A stretch of 64,000 nucleotides of DNA from Streptococcaceae bacterium ESL0687. GTDB lineage: Bacteria; Bacillota; Bacilli; Lactobacillales; Streptococcaceae. The translations under genes and the position numbers were made by a program. The notes under the pieces were generated by a model. That model was not told where the DNA came from. It saw only the letters and a program-made list of their open reading frames with translations, and made no database searches. Below, piece after piece: positions 25,350 to 34,586 of this stretch; within the stretch, counting starts at the first letter, position 1, and each line of letters starts with the position of its first letter. The DNA is taken from positions 620,001-684,000 of the forward strand of contig CP113940.1 in NCBI GenBank assembly GCA_029392475.1, written 5' to 3'.

Positions 25350-26720
25350 TTAAGCCTTTCTTCTCTTTCTAGTAACTCTAAGAAGGATAAGGGCTAGGAA
25401 AACAACTAAAATAGTGATTCCCAGAACAAGTAGAAGGCTGATTTTTGAAAGTTTAAACAAGGAGCTATCTTTTAATGAAGATCCTGAACCAGTATTTTTT
25501 GTTGTATTTTTAGATGCCGTGGTGGTAGGACTTGATTTAGTCTCCGTATAGTTGACAGCAAGGGGTGAAAAAGTCTTACTGACTAGCGGAAGGGCACTTG
25601 TGAGAACAAGTTGATTATTTTCCAAGCTAAAACTTGCTTCTGTCCCCTTTTTAGTGACCGCCTTTAATTCCTGGTCAACTGTGATTTTTTGATTATTGAC
25701 AGTCTGCTCTCCACTAGCTAAAAGGGTATTCATACTGTAGTCAGCATAAATTTTATCAAGAAGGGCATTTCCAAAGAGATGTCTGATAAATTCGCTGGGC
25801 TCGTCGTCCCAATCACCAACTCCCATAATGACCTCAATAACCCTCATTCCGTTTTTATTGCAGGTAACAGTATAGTTGTAAGCTCCTTCAGGACTTGATC
25901 CAGTTTTTAAGCCGTCAACTCCTTCGTATCCGTAAGCCGCTCCAGTCACAGTACCTGGTAGAGAATAGTTATAGTTCTCAAAACTTTCCTCGTAAGGGGT
26001 GCCTTTCATGGTAGTTGCTGTGGCCTGGCTGGTAAATTCAAGAATTTGTGGGTATTCATTTAAAATATGGTAGGCTAAAATGGCAAAATCCCTAGCAGTA
26101 GTTGAATTTCCCTTGTTAGGATCATAGCCTGCTGGATTGTAAAGTCCACTAAAGGCTACAGCCTCAGCTCCCCCAGCATTGTTGAAATGGGTGTTGGTCA
26201 TCCCGATTTCCTGGGCCTTGGCATTCATCATATCAACAAATTTACCAGTATCTCCGTCTGCAACAAGATTTCCAAGCATGATTGTTGAAACATTTGATGA
26301 AGGTACTAGGGTCATAGTTATAAGCTCTTTAACCGGATAATCAACACCAGCATGGATGCTACTGTTACTTACGGCATAAAGGCAGCTTATTTCCTGGTCA
26401 AGCTCGCTGGCTGTGACCTGGCTATCCATGGCAAATGTCCCTTCCTTCATGGCTTCAAAGACCAGATACATGGTCATAAGTTTTGACATGCTGGCGGGAT
26501 TTCTAATCTCATCTGGATTGTCCTGCCAGAGGATTTGACCGTCTTTGGCATCAATTACAATTGATGATTTAGGTTTGTAGTCCTCTGTGACCTTGTAGCC
26601 CAAATCTTGGGCAATTTTTACAAGATCTCCACTAGGTCCTAGAGAATCATCAGCTAGGATTTTAGCTGGATAAATAAAAAATAGGCAAGTTAACAAGAAT
26701 AAAAAAATAGATTTTTTCAA
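25350..26720 (-). CDS. dacA: D-alanyl-D-alanine carboxypeptidase (PBP3 / DacA)
   Basis: This low-molecular-mass penicillin-binding protein trims the terminal D-alanine of peptidoglycan pentapeptides. It has a signal peptide (about 1-23), the SMSK active-site motif (Ser77, Lys80), an SxN motif in the SSNVST segment, KTG in the GLKTGSSPEG segment, a C-terminal PBP5-like beta domain, and a final membrane helix with a basic tail (about 425-456) that anchors it outside the membrane. AAAGGAG precedes the ATG. Monocistronic. Confidence 0.95.
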   Translation of the reverse strand: MKKSIFLFLLTCLFFIYPAKILADDSLGPSGDLVKIAQDLGYKVTEDYKPKSSIVIDAKDGQILWQDNPDEIRNPASMSKLMTMYLVFEAMKEGTFAMDSQVTASELDQEISCLYAVSNSSIHAGVDYPVKELITMTLVPSSNVSTIMLGNLVADGDTGKFVDMMNAKAQEIGMTNTHFNNAGGAEAVAFSGLYNPAGYDPNKGNSTTARDFAILAYHILNEYPQILEFTSQATATTMKGTPYEESFENYNYSLPGTVTGAAYGYEGVDGLKTGSSPEGAYNYTVTCNKNGMRVIEVIMGVGDWDDEPSEFIRHLFGNALLDKIYADYSMNTLLASGEQTVNNQKITVDQELKAVTKKGTEASFSLENNQLVLTSALPLVSKTFSPLAVNYTETKSSPTTTASKNTTKNTGSGSSLKDSSLFKLSKISLLLVLGITILVVFLALILLRVTRKRRKA

Positions 26721-26892
26721 AACATCTCCTTTAATATATTTTGGGGCATATGAAATAATTCTAGCATAGATTGGCTTTCATTTAATAATAAATTTACCCA
26801 AACAAGCTGAAAATCGCCTAAATAAAGAAAAAGCACTGATAAAATGTTAAAATATGACCAGAATAACAAAGGAAATGGAAGTAGAAATATAA

Positions 26893-27615
26893 ATGCGTTT
26901 AGACAAGTTTTTAGCTAATATGAATCTGGGTTCCCGGACAGAGGTCAAAAAGGACATAAAAAAAGGCCAAGTAACAGTAAATGGCCAGGTGATAAAGTCA
27001 GACAAGCATCAAATTAATGAAGAAGCCGATCAAATTACTTTCAGAGGACAGCTAGTAAACTATCAAAAATATTTTTACTATCTTCTTAATAAGCCAGCGG
27101 GCTACCTTTCAGCCAAGACCGATACTCGTGACAAGACAATCATGGATTTATTTAAGGCTTCTGATAGAAGGGATGACCTTTTTCCTGTTGGTAGACTTGA
27201 CAAGGATACAGAAGGGCTTTTACTAGTGACCAACGACGGCGACTTGGCGCACAGACTCCTTTCTCCCAAAAAACACGTTCCAAAACTATACCAGGCAGAA
27301 ATCTCTGGCATCATGACTGGGGACGATATCAAGCTCTTTGCAGAAGGACTTACGATTGACGGAGGAGAATTGTGCCTACCTGCAGAACTGGAACTTGTAT
27401 CAGTAAATCCGCAAGAAGACACCTCCCTTATAAGGCTAACCCTTCATGAAGGAAAATTCCACCAAGTTAAGCGAATGGTCAAGGCTGTTGGAAAAAAAGT
27501 GACCTATTTGGAAAGGCTTGGCATGGGAAATCTAATGCTTGATGATAACCTAAAGCGCGGAGCCTATAGGCCGTTATCAGATAAGGATTTAGAAAAGCTA
27601 GACCTAAACAACTAG
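26893..27615 (+). CDS. rsuA: RsuA family 16S rRNA pseudouridine synthase
   Basis: The 240-residue protein carries an N-terminal S4 domain (MRLDKFLANMNLGSRTEVKKDI) and the RsuA/RluB/E/F catalytic motif GRLDKDTEGLLL with the essential aspartate, plus the FHQVKRM substrate loop. It probably modifies one uridine in 16S rRNA. TGTTAAAAT (26843-26851) is an extended -10; the ribosome site GGAAG is weak. Together with rluD this is the second pseudouridine synthase in the window. Confidence 0.9.
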   Translation: MRLDKFLANMNLGSRTEVKKDIKKGQVTVNGQVIKSDKHQINEEADQITFRGQLVNYQKYFYYLLNKPAGYLSAKTDTRDKTIMDLFKASDRRDDLFPVGRLDKDTEGLLLVTNDGDLAHRLLSPKKHVPKLYQAEISGIMTGDDIKLFAEGLTIDGGELCLPAELELVSVNPQEDTSLIRLTLHEGKFHQVKRMVKAVGKKVTYLERLGMGNLMLDDNLKRGAYRPLSDKDLEKLDLNN

Positions 27616-27634
27616 CAAGCCTTGCTTGCTAGTT
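27610..27634 (+). terminator. Strong hairpin at the rsuA stop codon
   Basis: A perfect ten-base stem AACTAGCAAG/CTTGCTAGTT contains the stop codon in its 5' arm. There is no clear T run after it, so it may stabilise the 3' end or end transcription only weakly. Confidence 0.5.
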
Positions 27635-27646
27635 TAGTCCCAGTGA

Positions 27647-28033
27647 TTAGATGCTTCCAAGATATAAATTACTCAAGCATAGTTGCCACAGGTAATAGGC
27701 AAGAAGGATAAATAAGACCTCTAAAATGAAGGTGTAAATTTCCTTGATGGGGAATTTTTTTGATCTAAACCAAGCATTAATTCCAAGAATATAAGGCAGA
27801 AAACTCAGGGGAATCATAATTTTAACTAAGTTAACAACCTGAAAGATATTATCATTACTTAATTTTTTATAAAATTTTAGATTATAGTAGCTGATAAAGG
27901 CAAAAAACACTAAAGAGGCTACAATAACTAAAGGTTTTCTGTAGCTGAGGGGCTTTGTAATAAAGTAAAGGCCAAGAATATAAAAGACCAGGCAAATGAG
28001 ACTTACTAAAAGACTCGATTGGGCGAGTGGCAT
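27647..28033 (-). CDS. Membrane protein with four predicted helices
   Basis: A 128-residue hydrophobic protein with helices at roughly 6-26, 32-50, 67-87 and 98-122 and short basic loops. No family recognised and no charged or cysteine motif stands out. AAGGAG precedes the ATG with good spacing. It is convergent with rsuA and stands alone. Confidence 0.6.
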   Translation of the reverse strand: MPLAQSSLLVSLICLVFYILGLYFITKPLSYRKPLVIVASLVFFAFISYYNLKFYKKLSNDNIFQVVNLVKIMIPLSFLPYILGINAWFRSKKFPIKEIYTFILEVLFILLAYYLWQLCLSNLYLGSI

Positions 28034-28183
28034 AAATTTCTCCTTTTTGATTTTTATTTTTATTATAGCAAAATTTTCTTTATCTAATGGAATGAGACAG
28101 GGTAAAAAGGGGTTGATTTCAGCCTTTTAAAATGGTAACTTTAAAGGTAGTTTGTGAATAAAATATATTAAAAGGAAATAAAC

Positions 28184-28687
28184 ATGGTAGAAGTAGTAGT
28201 AGAATTTTTTAAGCAGTATTTAGGACCAAAGATGATGGTTTTTATAATTTCAATCCTTCCAGTTCTAGAGCTTAGGGGAGGTCTTGTAGCAGCAAGACTT
28301 TTAGACTTACCCTGGTATCAAGCAGGACCAATTGCAGTTTTAGGAACCATGTTACCAGTACCTTTTATCATCTTCTTTATTGAAAAAATCCTAGATTTCT
28401 TAAGCCTACATGGTCCAATTAAAGGACTGGCTAAAAAAATCGTTAAAGAAGGACGTGAAGGCGGAGAAAAACTTAAGAAAAAGTATCCTAATAGCTTAAA
28501 TATTGGTCTACTTTTATTTGCGGCCATTCCTTTCCCAGGTTTTGGTGCTTGGACAGGAGCTTTAATTGCAGCCCTACTTGGAATGTCACCTAAAAAGTCT
28601 CTTCCGGCTATCTTTGCTGGTACAGTCATCGCAGCAGCTCTTATGCTTATTCTGGCCTATCTTATGCCTGGACTCCTTATAAAATAA
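28184..28687 (+). CDS. Small multidrug export family membrane protein
   Basis: The 167-residue protein has the Sm_multidrug_ex (COG2426) layout: a first helix followed by the LPVLELRGGLVAA signature, a second GTMLPVPFIIFF segment, a basic amphipathic loop (about 75-105) and the AIPFPGFGAWTGALIAALLG segment. Family members are SNARE-associated/DedA-like in organisation; actual drug export is not established. AAAGGA precedes the ATG, and a terminator follows. Confidence 0.82.
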   Translation: MVEVVVEFFKQYLGPKMMVFIISILPVLELRGGLVAARLLDLPWYQAGPIAVLGTMLPVPFIIFFIEKILDFLSLHGPIKGLAKKIVKEGREGGEKLKKKYPNSLNIGLLLFAAIPFPGFGAWTGALIAALLGMSPKKSLPAIFAGTVIAAALMLILAYLMPGLLIK

Positions 28688-28703
28688 TCTTTTAAATAAG
28701 AAG

Positions 28704-28736
28704 ATAAACACACTATTAAAAGTGTGTTTATTTATT
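28704..28736 (+). terminator. Terminator
   Basis: ATAAACACACT/AGTGTGTTTAT stem with a six-base loop, then a T-rich tail. Confidence 0.8.
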
Positions 28737-28760
28737 TTTTAAAATCGAAGGTATAAATTT

Positions 28761-28789
28761 TTGCAAAAAAAGTTGAAAAGGAATACAAT
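28761..28789 (+). promoter_or_regulatory. Promoter of the 91-residue helical protein
   Basis: TTGCAA (28761-28766), 17-base spacer, TACAAT (28784-28789). The predicted transcript begins about six bases before a seven-base hairpin AATAAGC/GCTTATT (28803-28820), a typical 5' mRNA stabiliser position. Confidence 0.65.
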
Positions 28790-28850
28790 GACCTTGTTAG
28801 GAAATAAGCAATCGCTTATTCGACATTATTAAAATTTGGAGGGTCTCAAA

Positions 28851-29126
28851 ATGGCAGATTATACTGAAAAACAAGAAAAAGTTTTGGATAAAATTTCACG
28901 TGTTCTTACTAAATTAGATGAAACTGTTGATAAATACAGCGAATTAGAAGAAGACGGAAAATCACATCGCATCAGAGAATGGATTGAAGAGAAAAAAGCC
29001 ATCCATGAAATCAAAAAAATCTTAAAAGAAGTTGATAAATATTCTGACAATGCAGACCATGAATATGATAAAGAACTTGCTCAAGTTCAAGAGTATGTTG
29101 AATCAATTGAAGATCAAATTGGTTAA
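28851..29126 (+). CDS. Small acidic helical protein
   Basis: A 91-residue, highly charged protein predicted to be all alpha-helical with coiled-coil character (heptads in the KISRVLTKLDETVDKYSELEE and IHEIKKILKEVDKYS parts). No known domain. GGAGGG at 28839-28844 sets ATG 28851 as the start; a TTG at 28836 lies within the ribosome site. Abundant short helical proteins of this sort in lactic acid bacteria are often stress related, which is only a guess here. It stands just upstream of clpB but has its own promoter and a terminator-like stem. Confidence 0.75.
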   Translation: MADYTEKQEKVLDKISRVLTKLDETVDKYSELEEDGKSHRIREWIEEKKAIHEIKKILKEVDKYSDNADHEYDKELAQVQEYVESIEDQIG

Positions 29127-29151
29127 ATTTATTTAGAAATAATCTTAAATA

Positions 29152-29186
29152 GACAAGGGCAGGGATAGCTTCATCCTTGTCCTTTG
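29152..29186 (+). terminator. Weak terminator-like hairpin
   Basis: GACAAGG (29152-29158) pairs with CCTTGTC (29175-29181) around a 16-base loop and is followed by CTTTGTTGTT. Confidence 0.5.
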
Positions 29187-29318
29187 TTGTTAATATATTG
29201 CTTTACTAAAAGAAAATTAATTACTATAATCTATTTGTAGACCAACAAGCGTTTTCATTTGAGGTCCAGTAATTGATTTAAATAATGTTTTACTTCTACA
29301 CCAAGAAGGAGAGTGTAC

Positions 29319-31928
29319 ATGAACATTGAGAAAATGACCACTACTATGCAAGATGCCCTGGGTGAAGCCCAAGGAATAGCTGTAACTAGACACAATCAAG
29401 ATATTGATACAGCTCATCTTTGGAAAATTTTTGTTCAACCCAATCATTTTGCAAGGAATTTTTATACTGATTTAGGAATTGACCTTGAAGGCTTTGAGGG
29501 GGTAATTGACAAGCAAATTGACAGCCTGCCAAGTATCTCAGGATCAAATGTCCAATATGGTCAAAGTATCAGCCAGGATTTATTTAATATTTTTAATGAA
29601 GCTGATAAGCTAAGAGAAGAATTTAAGGATGAATATCTATCAACTGAAATTGTTCTCCTAGCCCTAATGAAGGTTAAAAATAATAAGTTAACCAACTACC
29701 TTTTGAGCCAAGGGCTTACAGAAGGTGAAATGAAAAAAGCAATTGAGGAGTTAAGAGGGGGAGAAAGAGTGACTTCACAAAATCAAGAAGAGCAATATGA
29801 GGCCCTTGAAAAATATGCCACTGACCTGATTGAAGATGTTAAAAGTGGTAAGATGGATCCAGTTATTGGGCGTGATGAGGAGATTCGAGATGTTATTCGT
29901 ATCCTGTCACGTAAGACTAAAAACAATCCCGTTTTAATCGGGGAACCTGGGGTTGGTAAAACAGCCATTGTTGAAGGTTTAGCCCAACGTATCGTTAGAA
30001 AAGACGTACCAGAGAATCTTAAAAATAAGAAAATTTACTCATTAGATATGGGGGCTCTTATTGCCGGAGCTAAATTCCGTGGTGAGTTTGAAGAAAGACT
30101 AAAGGCTGTCCTTAAAGAGGTTGAGAAGTCTGAAGGACAAATCATCCTTTTCATTGATGAAATCCACAATATTGTCGGAGCTGGTAAAACAGAAGGTAGT
30201 ATGGATGCCGGAAATCTGTTGAAACCTATGCTTGCCCGCGGTGAACTTAATGTGGTCGGGGCAACAACTCTTGATGAATACCGCCAGTACATGGAAAAAG
30301 ACAAGGCCCTTGAACGCCGCTTCCAAAAGGTTCTGGTAAAAGAACCAACTGTTGATGATGCCATTTCAATCCTTCGTGGTCTTAAAGAGCGTTTTGAAAT
30401 CCACCACGGAGTTAACATCCATGACAATGCTCTTGTTGCGGCAGCTCAATTATCTGATCGCTACATTACAGACCGTTACCTTCCTGACAAGGCTATTGAC
30501 CTAGTCGATGAAGCCTGTGCAAGTATTAGGGTTGAGATGAACTCAATGCCAACTGAACTTGACCAGGTAACCCGCCGTCTCCTTCAACTTGAAATTGAAG
30601 AGTCAGCCCTTAAAAAAGAAAGTGACGATGCTTCTAAAAAACGTCTAGATGCCCTTCGCGGTGAACTTGCTGACCTACGTGAGGAAGCAAACACCCTTAA
30701 GATGAAGTGGGAGACTGAAAAAGAAGAAGTTAATGCCGTTTCAAACAAAAGATCTGAAATTGATAAGGCCAAACATGAACTTGAAGATGCTGAAAACAAT
30801 TATGACCTTGAACGAGCAGCTGTCCTCCGTCATGGTACAATCCCAGAACTTGAAAAAGAACTGGCAAAATTAGAGCAAAAAGCAACTAACGATAACAGTG
30901 ATAAACTGGTTCAAGAGTCTGTAACTGAAGATTCGATTGCAGAAGTTGTCGGTCGTTTGACAGGTATTCCGGTTAAAAAACTTGTTGAAAGTGACCGTGA
31001 AAAACTAATGACCCTCAACCAAACCCTTCACAAACGTGTAATCGGACAAGATGAAGCGGTTGATGCCGTGTCTGATGCAGTAATTAGATCTCGGGCAGGA
31101 CTACAAGATCCAAACCGTCCAATTGGATCCTTCCTCTTCCTAGGACCTACTGGGGTCGGGAAGACAGAACTTGCCAAGGCCTTAGCTGAAAGTCTCTTTG
31201 ATTCAGAAGATAACATGGTCAGAATTGACATGAGTGAGTACATGGAAAAACACGCTGTATCTCGTTTGGTCGGAGCGCCTCCAGGATATATTGGATATGA
31301 AGAAGGTGGGCAACTTACTGAGGCAGTCCGTCGTAATCCATATACCATTGTTCTCCTTGATGAGATTGAAAAAGCTCATCCGGATGTCTTCAATATCCTC
31401 CTTCAAGTTCTTGATGATGGCCGTTTAACTGACTCTAAAGGTCGTGTTGTTGATTTCAAAAATACAGTTATGATTATGACAAGTAATATCGGTTCACAAC
31501 TTCTTCTTGAAGGGGTAAATTCTGATGGTGAGATTTCTGAGGAGACTGAAGAGCAGGTTCTTGAAATCCTCCGTGGAAACTTTAAACCAGAATTTCTTAA
31601 TAGGATTGACGATACCATCCTCTTCACACCACTTAGCCTAAATGATGTTAAGGGAATTGTTGATAAGATGGTGGCATCTGTTGCCAAACGTTTGGAACAC
31701 CAAGACATTAGCCTTAAAATAAGTGATGATGCAAAAACCTTTATTGCTGAAAATGCCTATGAACCAGCTTATGGTGCCCGTCCGCTTCGTCGTTACATTA
31801 CCCGTGAAGTTGAAACTCCTCTTGCCAAAGAGATTGTTTCAGGCAAAGTCACTGGAAAATCTGATGTTGTAATCGATATTTTAGCTGACAAACTTAACTT
31901 TAAGTCTGAGAAAAAAGCAGAAGTTTAA
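29319..31928 (+). CDS. clpB: ATP-dependent disaggregase ClpB
   Basis: ClpB is the Hsp100 disaggregase that, with DnaK, threads aggregated proteins through a hexameric ring. The 869-residue protein has the Clp N domain (about 1-145), AAA1 with GEPGVGKT, the long ClpB-specific M-domain coiled coil (about 395-525), AAA2 with GPTGVGKT and a C-terminal D2 small domain. There is no ClpP-binding IGL/IGF loop, as expected for ClpB. AAGGAG seven bases before ATG 29319 sets the start. A -10 TATAAT is at 29225-29230. I saw no CtsR or CIRCE operator in the ~80-nt leader. Confidence 0.97.
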   Translation: MNIEKMTTTMQDALGEAQGIAVTRHNQDIDTAHLWKIFVQPNHFARNFYTDLGIDLEGFEGVIDKQIDSLPSISGSNVQYGQSISQDLFNIFNEADKLREEFKDEYLSTEIVLLALMKVKNNKLTNYLLSQGLTEGEMKKAIEELRGGERVTSQNQEEQYEALEKYATDLIEDVKSGKMDPVIGRDEEIRDVIRILSRKTKNNPVLIGEPGVGKTAIVEGLAQRIVRKDVPENLKNKKIYSLDMGALIAGAKFRGEFEERLKAVLKEVEKSEGQIILFIDEIHNIVGAGKTEGSMDAGNLLKPMLARGELNVVGATTLDEYRQYMEKDKALERRFQKVLVKEPTVDDAISILRGLKERFEIHHGVNIHDNALVAAAQLSDRYITDRYLPDKAIDLVDEACASIRVEMNSMPTELDQVTRRLLQLEIEESALKKESDDASKKRLDALRGELADLREEANTLKMKWETEKEEVNAVSNKRSEIDKAKHELEDAENNYDLERAAVLRHGTIPELEKELAKLEQKATNDNSDKLVQESVTEDSIAEVVGRLTGIPVKKLVESDREKLMTLNQTLHKRVIGQDEAVDAVSDAVIRSRAGLQDPNRPIGSFLFLGPTGVGKTELAKALAESLFDSEDNMVRIDMSEYMEKHAVSRLVGAPPGYIGYEEGGQLTEAVRRNPYTIVLLDEIEKAHPDVFNILLQVLDDGRLTDSKGRVVDFKNTVMIMTSNIGSQLLLEGVNSDGEISEETEEQVLEILRGNFKPEFLNRIDDTILFTPLSLNDVKGIVDKMVASVAKRLEHQDISLKISDDAKTFIAENAYEPAYGARPLRRYITREVETPLAKEIVSGKVTGKSDVVIDILADKLNFKSEKKAEV

Positions 31929-31943
31929 TAACTATAATAAATT

Positions 31944-31974
31944 AAAGAGAATTCCTTGTGGGATTCTCTTTTTT
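31944..31974 (+). terminator. Terminator after clpB
   Basis: AAAGAGAAT/ATTCTCTTT stem with a T run. Confidence 0.8.
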
Positions 31975-32002
31975 ATATGTCCCCAGTTAACCTAGTTAAT
32001 TT

Positions 32003-32031
32003 TTGACAAAATGAATGCGTTTTCATAAGAT
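32003..32031 (+). promoter_or_regulatory. Promoter with embedded cre site
   Basis: TTGACA (32003-32008), 17-base spacer and TAAGAT (32026-32031). The spacer contains ATGAATGCGTTTTCA (32011-32025), which matches the CcpA cre consensus WTGNAANCGNWNNCA at all but one fixed position. CcpA bound here would block RNA polymerase, so glucose repression of the following gene is predicted. Confidence 0.7.
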
Positions 32032-32068
32032 AAATATAAGGGTTATCTTTAATCAAAGGAGGATTTAA

Positions 32069-32872
32069 ATGAAGAAGAAAATTTCACTGGGGATGCTTTT
32101 GGTCTTTTTACTGGTTCTTGTCGGATGTGGTAAAAATAGTAGCAGCAAGGTTGATTCAAGTACCAGTAAAGATGCTAACGAAGTTGTCTTATATGTTACC
32201 CGTCACGGGAAGACCATGTTTAATAGCGTTCACAGGGCCCAGGGGTGGTCAGATACTCCCCTAACAGCTCCAGGAGTTGAAGTGGCTGAGCAGTTGGGAC
32301 GTGGTTTTAAAAAGGACAATATTGAATTTGTTTCTGCCTATTCGAGTGACCTAGGACGTGCCCGTCAGACTGCTCATTATGCCTTGGTAAACAATAACCA
32401 GGAAGATCTTAATGTTCAAGAAAGTGAAAAATTAAGAGAGGTTTGCTTTGGTTCCTATGAGGGCGAAACTGATGAGGTGATGTGGGGTGAGACTGGTAAG
32501 GATTTGGGCTATGACTCCTATGACGATTTCATGTCAGCTGTAATAGGTGGTGAGTCTTCTATTGCTGACATGCTAACCTCCCTTAAAAAACTTGACACAT
32601 CAAACATGTCTGAGGATTGGGACGGTGTTGGAAACCGAATGAGAGAAGAACTTACTGAAATTGCTAAAAAAACTGAAGAAGCAGGTGGTGGTAATGTTCT
32701 TGTCGTAGCACACGGTATGTCAATACTTGCTATGATTTCTGAGATGACAGATCAAAAACCTGCAGGTGGCCAACTACCCAACGCCAGTGTGACAAAGATT
32801 GTCTATAAGGACGGAAAATTTGATGTTCAAGAGGTCGGAAACCTTGAGTACGTTGAAAAAGGAGCAGCATAA
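32069..32872 (+). CDS. Histidine phosphatase (phosphoglycerate mutase-like) lipoprotein
   Basis: A 267-residue surface lipoprotein: signal peptide with Cys20 (LVGC), a Ser/Thr linker and a histidine-phosphatase domain. The RHG motif (Arg45-His46-Gly47) holds the phospho-accepting histidine and VVAHG carries the second histidine. Being exported, it more likely acts as an extracellular phosphatase than a glycolytic mutase. AAAGGAGG precedes the ATG, and the promoter contains a cre site. A cytoplasmic relative at 38.0 kb is frameshifted. Confidence 0.88.
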   Translation: MKKKISLGMLLVFLLVLVGCGKNSSSKVDSSTSKDANEVVLYVTRHGKTMFNSVHRAQGWSDTPLTAPGVEVAEQLGRGFKKDNIEFVSAYSSDLGRARQTAHYALVNNNQEDLNVQESEKLREVCFGSYEGETDEVMWGETGKDLGYDSYDDFMSAVIGGESSIADMLTSLKKLDTSNMSEDWDGVGNRMREELTEIAKKTEEAGGGNVLVVAHGMSILAMISEMTDQKPAGGQLPNASVTKIVYKDGKFDVQEVGNLEYVEKGAA

Positions 32873-32884
32873 GAATACCCTAAA

Positions 32885-32919
32885 TAAAAAAGACTAGCCT
32901 TAAAGGCTAATCTTTTTTT
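32885..32919. terminator. Bidirectional terminator
   Basis: A-tract GACTAGCCTT/AAGGCTAATC T-tract hairpin, overlapping the last codons of the convergent MFS gene. Confidence 0.8.
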
Positions 32920-34321
32920 GTTTTTTATTAAAGTGATTCATACTATTAAAGAAAATAGCTACCAAACAAAAGACACTAGCTATTAAAAATGAAGAATGCA
33001 TGGCACTTACAAAGTAAGTCGGATTTATAGCGATATCACTAACATGGTGGCCTGCTTGATGTTCAACCAAAAGGTTCATGCTAAGGGTTGAAACGGCAAC
33101 TCCAACAACCATCCCAAGATTTCGAGCCAGGGCATTTAGGGCACCTGCAATCCCTAAATCATTTGCCTTAACTGAGCTCATAACAATGGTATTGTTAGGT
33201 GCTTGGAAGAGGGCATTTCCAAGGGCTGTAATAGCAATGGAAAGAACAATAATCTTAATATCTGTATCAATCTTCCAAAAGCTGTAGGTAAAGATTCCGC
33301 CAGCTAGAAGAATTAGACCTATCAAGGTAAGTTTTTGGCGGTCGTATTTGTCAGCAAGGATTCCAGCTATAGGAGAAAATACTATCTGTACAAGGGGCAT
33401 AACCATCATAATCATTCCAGCTTGACTTGGATTTAGTCCCTTAACTTCTTGAAGATAGAAGGGCATAATCATAGTATAGAAGAAAGCTGCAATAAAGATA
33501 AAAAGAGCACTTAATAGACTTCCTGAAAAAAGCTTATTTTTAAATATCTTTAAATCAACCAAAGGATTTTCAATATTTTTTTCAAGTTTAATAAAGAGGT
33601 AGAAGGTTGCAAGGGTTACAAGAAGGAAGACAAGCGTTAGTGGATTGACTAGTCCTTCGTCCTGAACAGAAGTGATGAAGGCATAGAAGCTTAGGATTAG
33701 GACTGAAAGGATGATACCTCCTTTGTAGTCAATTTTAGAAGCAGATTTTTTCTTCTTATTTTTAAGAATAAGTTGGCTACTTAGTATTCCAACAAGACCA
33801 ATTGGAATATTGATTAGGAAGATGTAGTGCCAGGATAAATGATTTAAGATAAAACCACCAAGTCCAGGTCCTGCGATAGCTCCGATTGATACAAAGGCTG
33901 CTACACTTCCAAGGGCACGCCCCCTTGTTTCTTGGGAGAAGGTTTCTGTGATGATACCACTGTTAGTACTCATAGTCATACCAGATCCAATAGCCTGAAT
34001 AACACGGGCTACAATCAGCATGAAAAGGCTGCTACTGATACCACAGAGGAGAGAGCCGATAACAAAGACGATTCCTCCTATTTTAAAGACCCTAGATTTT
34101 CCGTATATATCACCTAATTTACCAAAGGGAAGAAGGCTACAGCAAATGACTAGTAGATAGCTTGATACGATTAGGCTTCCCTTATCTTGACCGATATTTA
34201 ATTCCCTACAAATAGTTGGTAGGGCGATATTTACGATACTTGAGTCCAGGGTTGACATGAGGGTAAAGACGCAGACAGTTACGAGAATTACAATCTCTTT
34301 TAAATTGGATTTTTTCTGCAA
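32900..34321 (-). CDS. MFS multidrug exporter, DHA2 (14-helix) type
   Basis: A 473-residue transporter with 14 predicted helices. Motifs of the DHA2 drug:proton antiporters are present: LDSSIVNIALPTICREL in helix 1, LGDIYGKSRVF (motif A) after helix 2 and the RVIQAIGSGM segment in helix 4. The frame extends upstream to TTG 34429, but AAGGAG seven bases before TTG 34321 marks the likely start and removes an odd 36-residue leader. No adjacent regulator, so specificity is unknown. Confidence 0.88.
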   Translation of the reverse strand: MQKKSNLKEIVILVTVCVFTLMSTLDSSIVNIALPTICRELNIGQDKGSLIVSSYLLVICCSLLPFGKLGDIYGKSRVFKIGGIVFVIGSLLCGISSSLFMLIVARVIQAIGSGMTMSTNSGIITETFSQETRGRALGSVAAFVSIGAIAGPGLGGFILNHLSWHYIFLINIPIGLVGILSSQLILKNKKKKSASKIDYKGGIILSVLILSFYAFITSVQDEGLVNPLTLVFLLVTLATFYLFIKLEKNIENPLVDLKIFKNKLFSGSLLSALFIFIAAFFYTMIMPFYLQEVKGLNPSQAGMIMMVMPLVQIVFSPIAGILADKYDRQKLTLIGLILLAGGIFTYSFWKIDTDIKIIVLSIAITALGNALFQAPNNTIVMSSVKANDLGIAGALNALARNLGMVVGVAVSTLSMNLLVEHQAGHHVSDIAINPTYFVSAMHSSFLIASVFCLVAIFFNSMNHFNKKQKKISL

Positions 34322-34519
34322 TTTAAATCTCCTTAATTTATTTATTTTTATTTTTTCTTCTGTTTTAGAATCGACTTGACCAAAAATTCCAGCAAGAACA
34401 ATCTTAACAGACCTAGAGAGCAGATTCAAGGTAATTTTAAAAAATTAAACATTTGTGAAAAACATAATTTATTTTTGTTATTTTAAATATTATGAATATA
34501 TAATATGTGAACAAAAAGA

Positions 34520-34548
34520 TTGTAAAAGCCTTTTCTTTCTTGTATAAT
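34520..34548 (+). promoter_or_regulatory. Promoter of the cell-wall hydrolase gene
   Basis: TTGTAA (34520-34525), 17-base spacer, TATAAT (34543-34548). The 265-base gap between the MFS and hydrolase genes is otherwise AT-rich with no gene seen. Confidence 0.75.
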
Positions 34549-34586
34549 AAAGTAGAGTATAGTACACATTAGGAGGACGTTAAACA

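Noticed and set aside
29231-29318. CtsR, CIRCE or cre operator before clpB
   Set aside because: No GGTCAAA tandem or CIRCE inverted repeat; the GCGTTTTCA element matches cre at only about 7 of 10 fixed positions.
34322-34429. 36-residue N-terminal extension of the MFS exporter
   Set aside because: No ribosome site before TTG 34429, while AAGGAG stands before TTG 34321.
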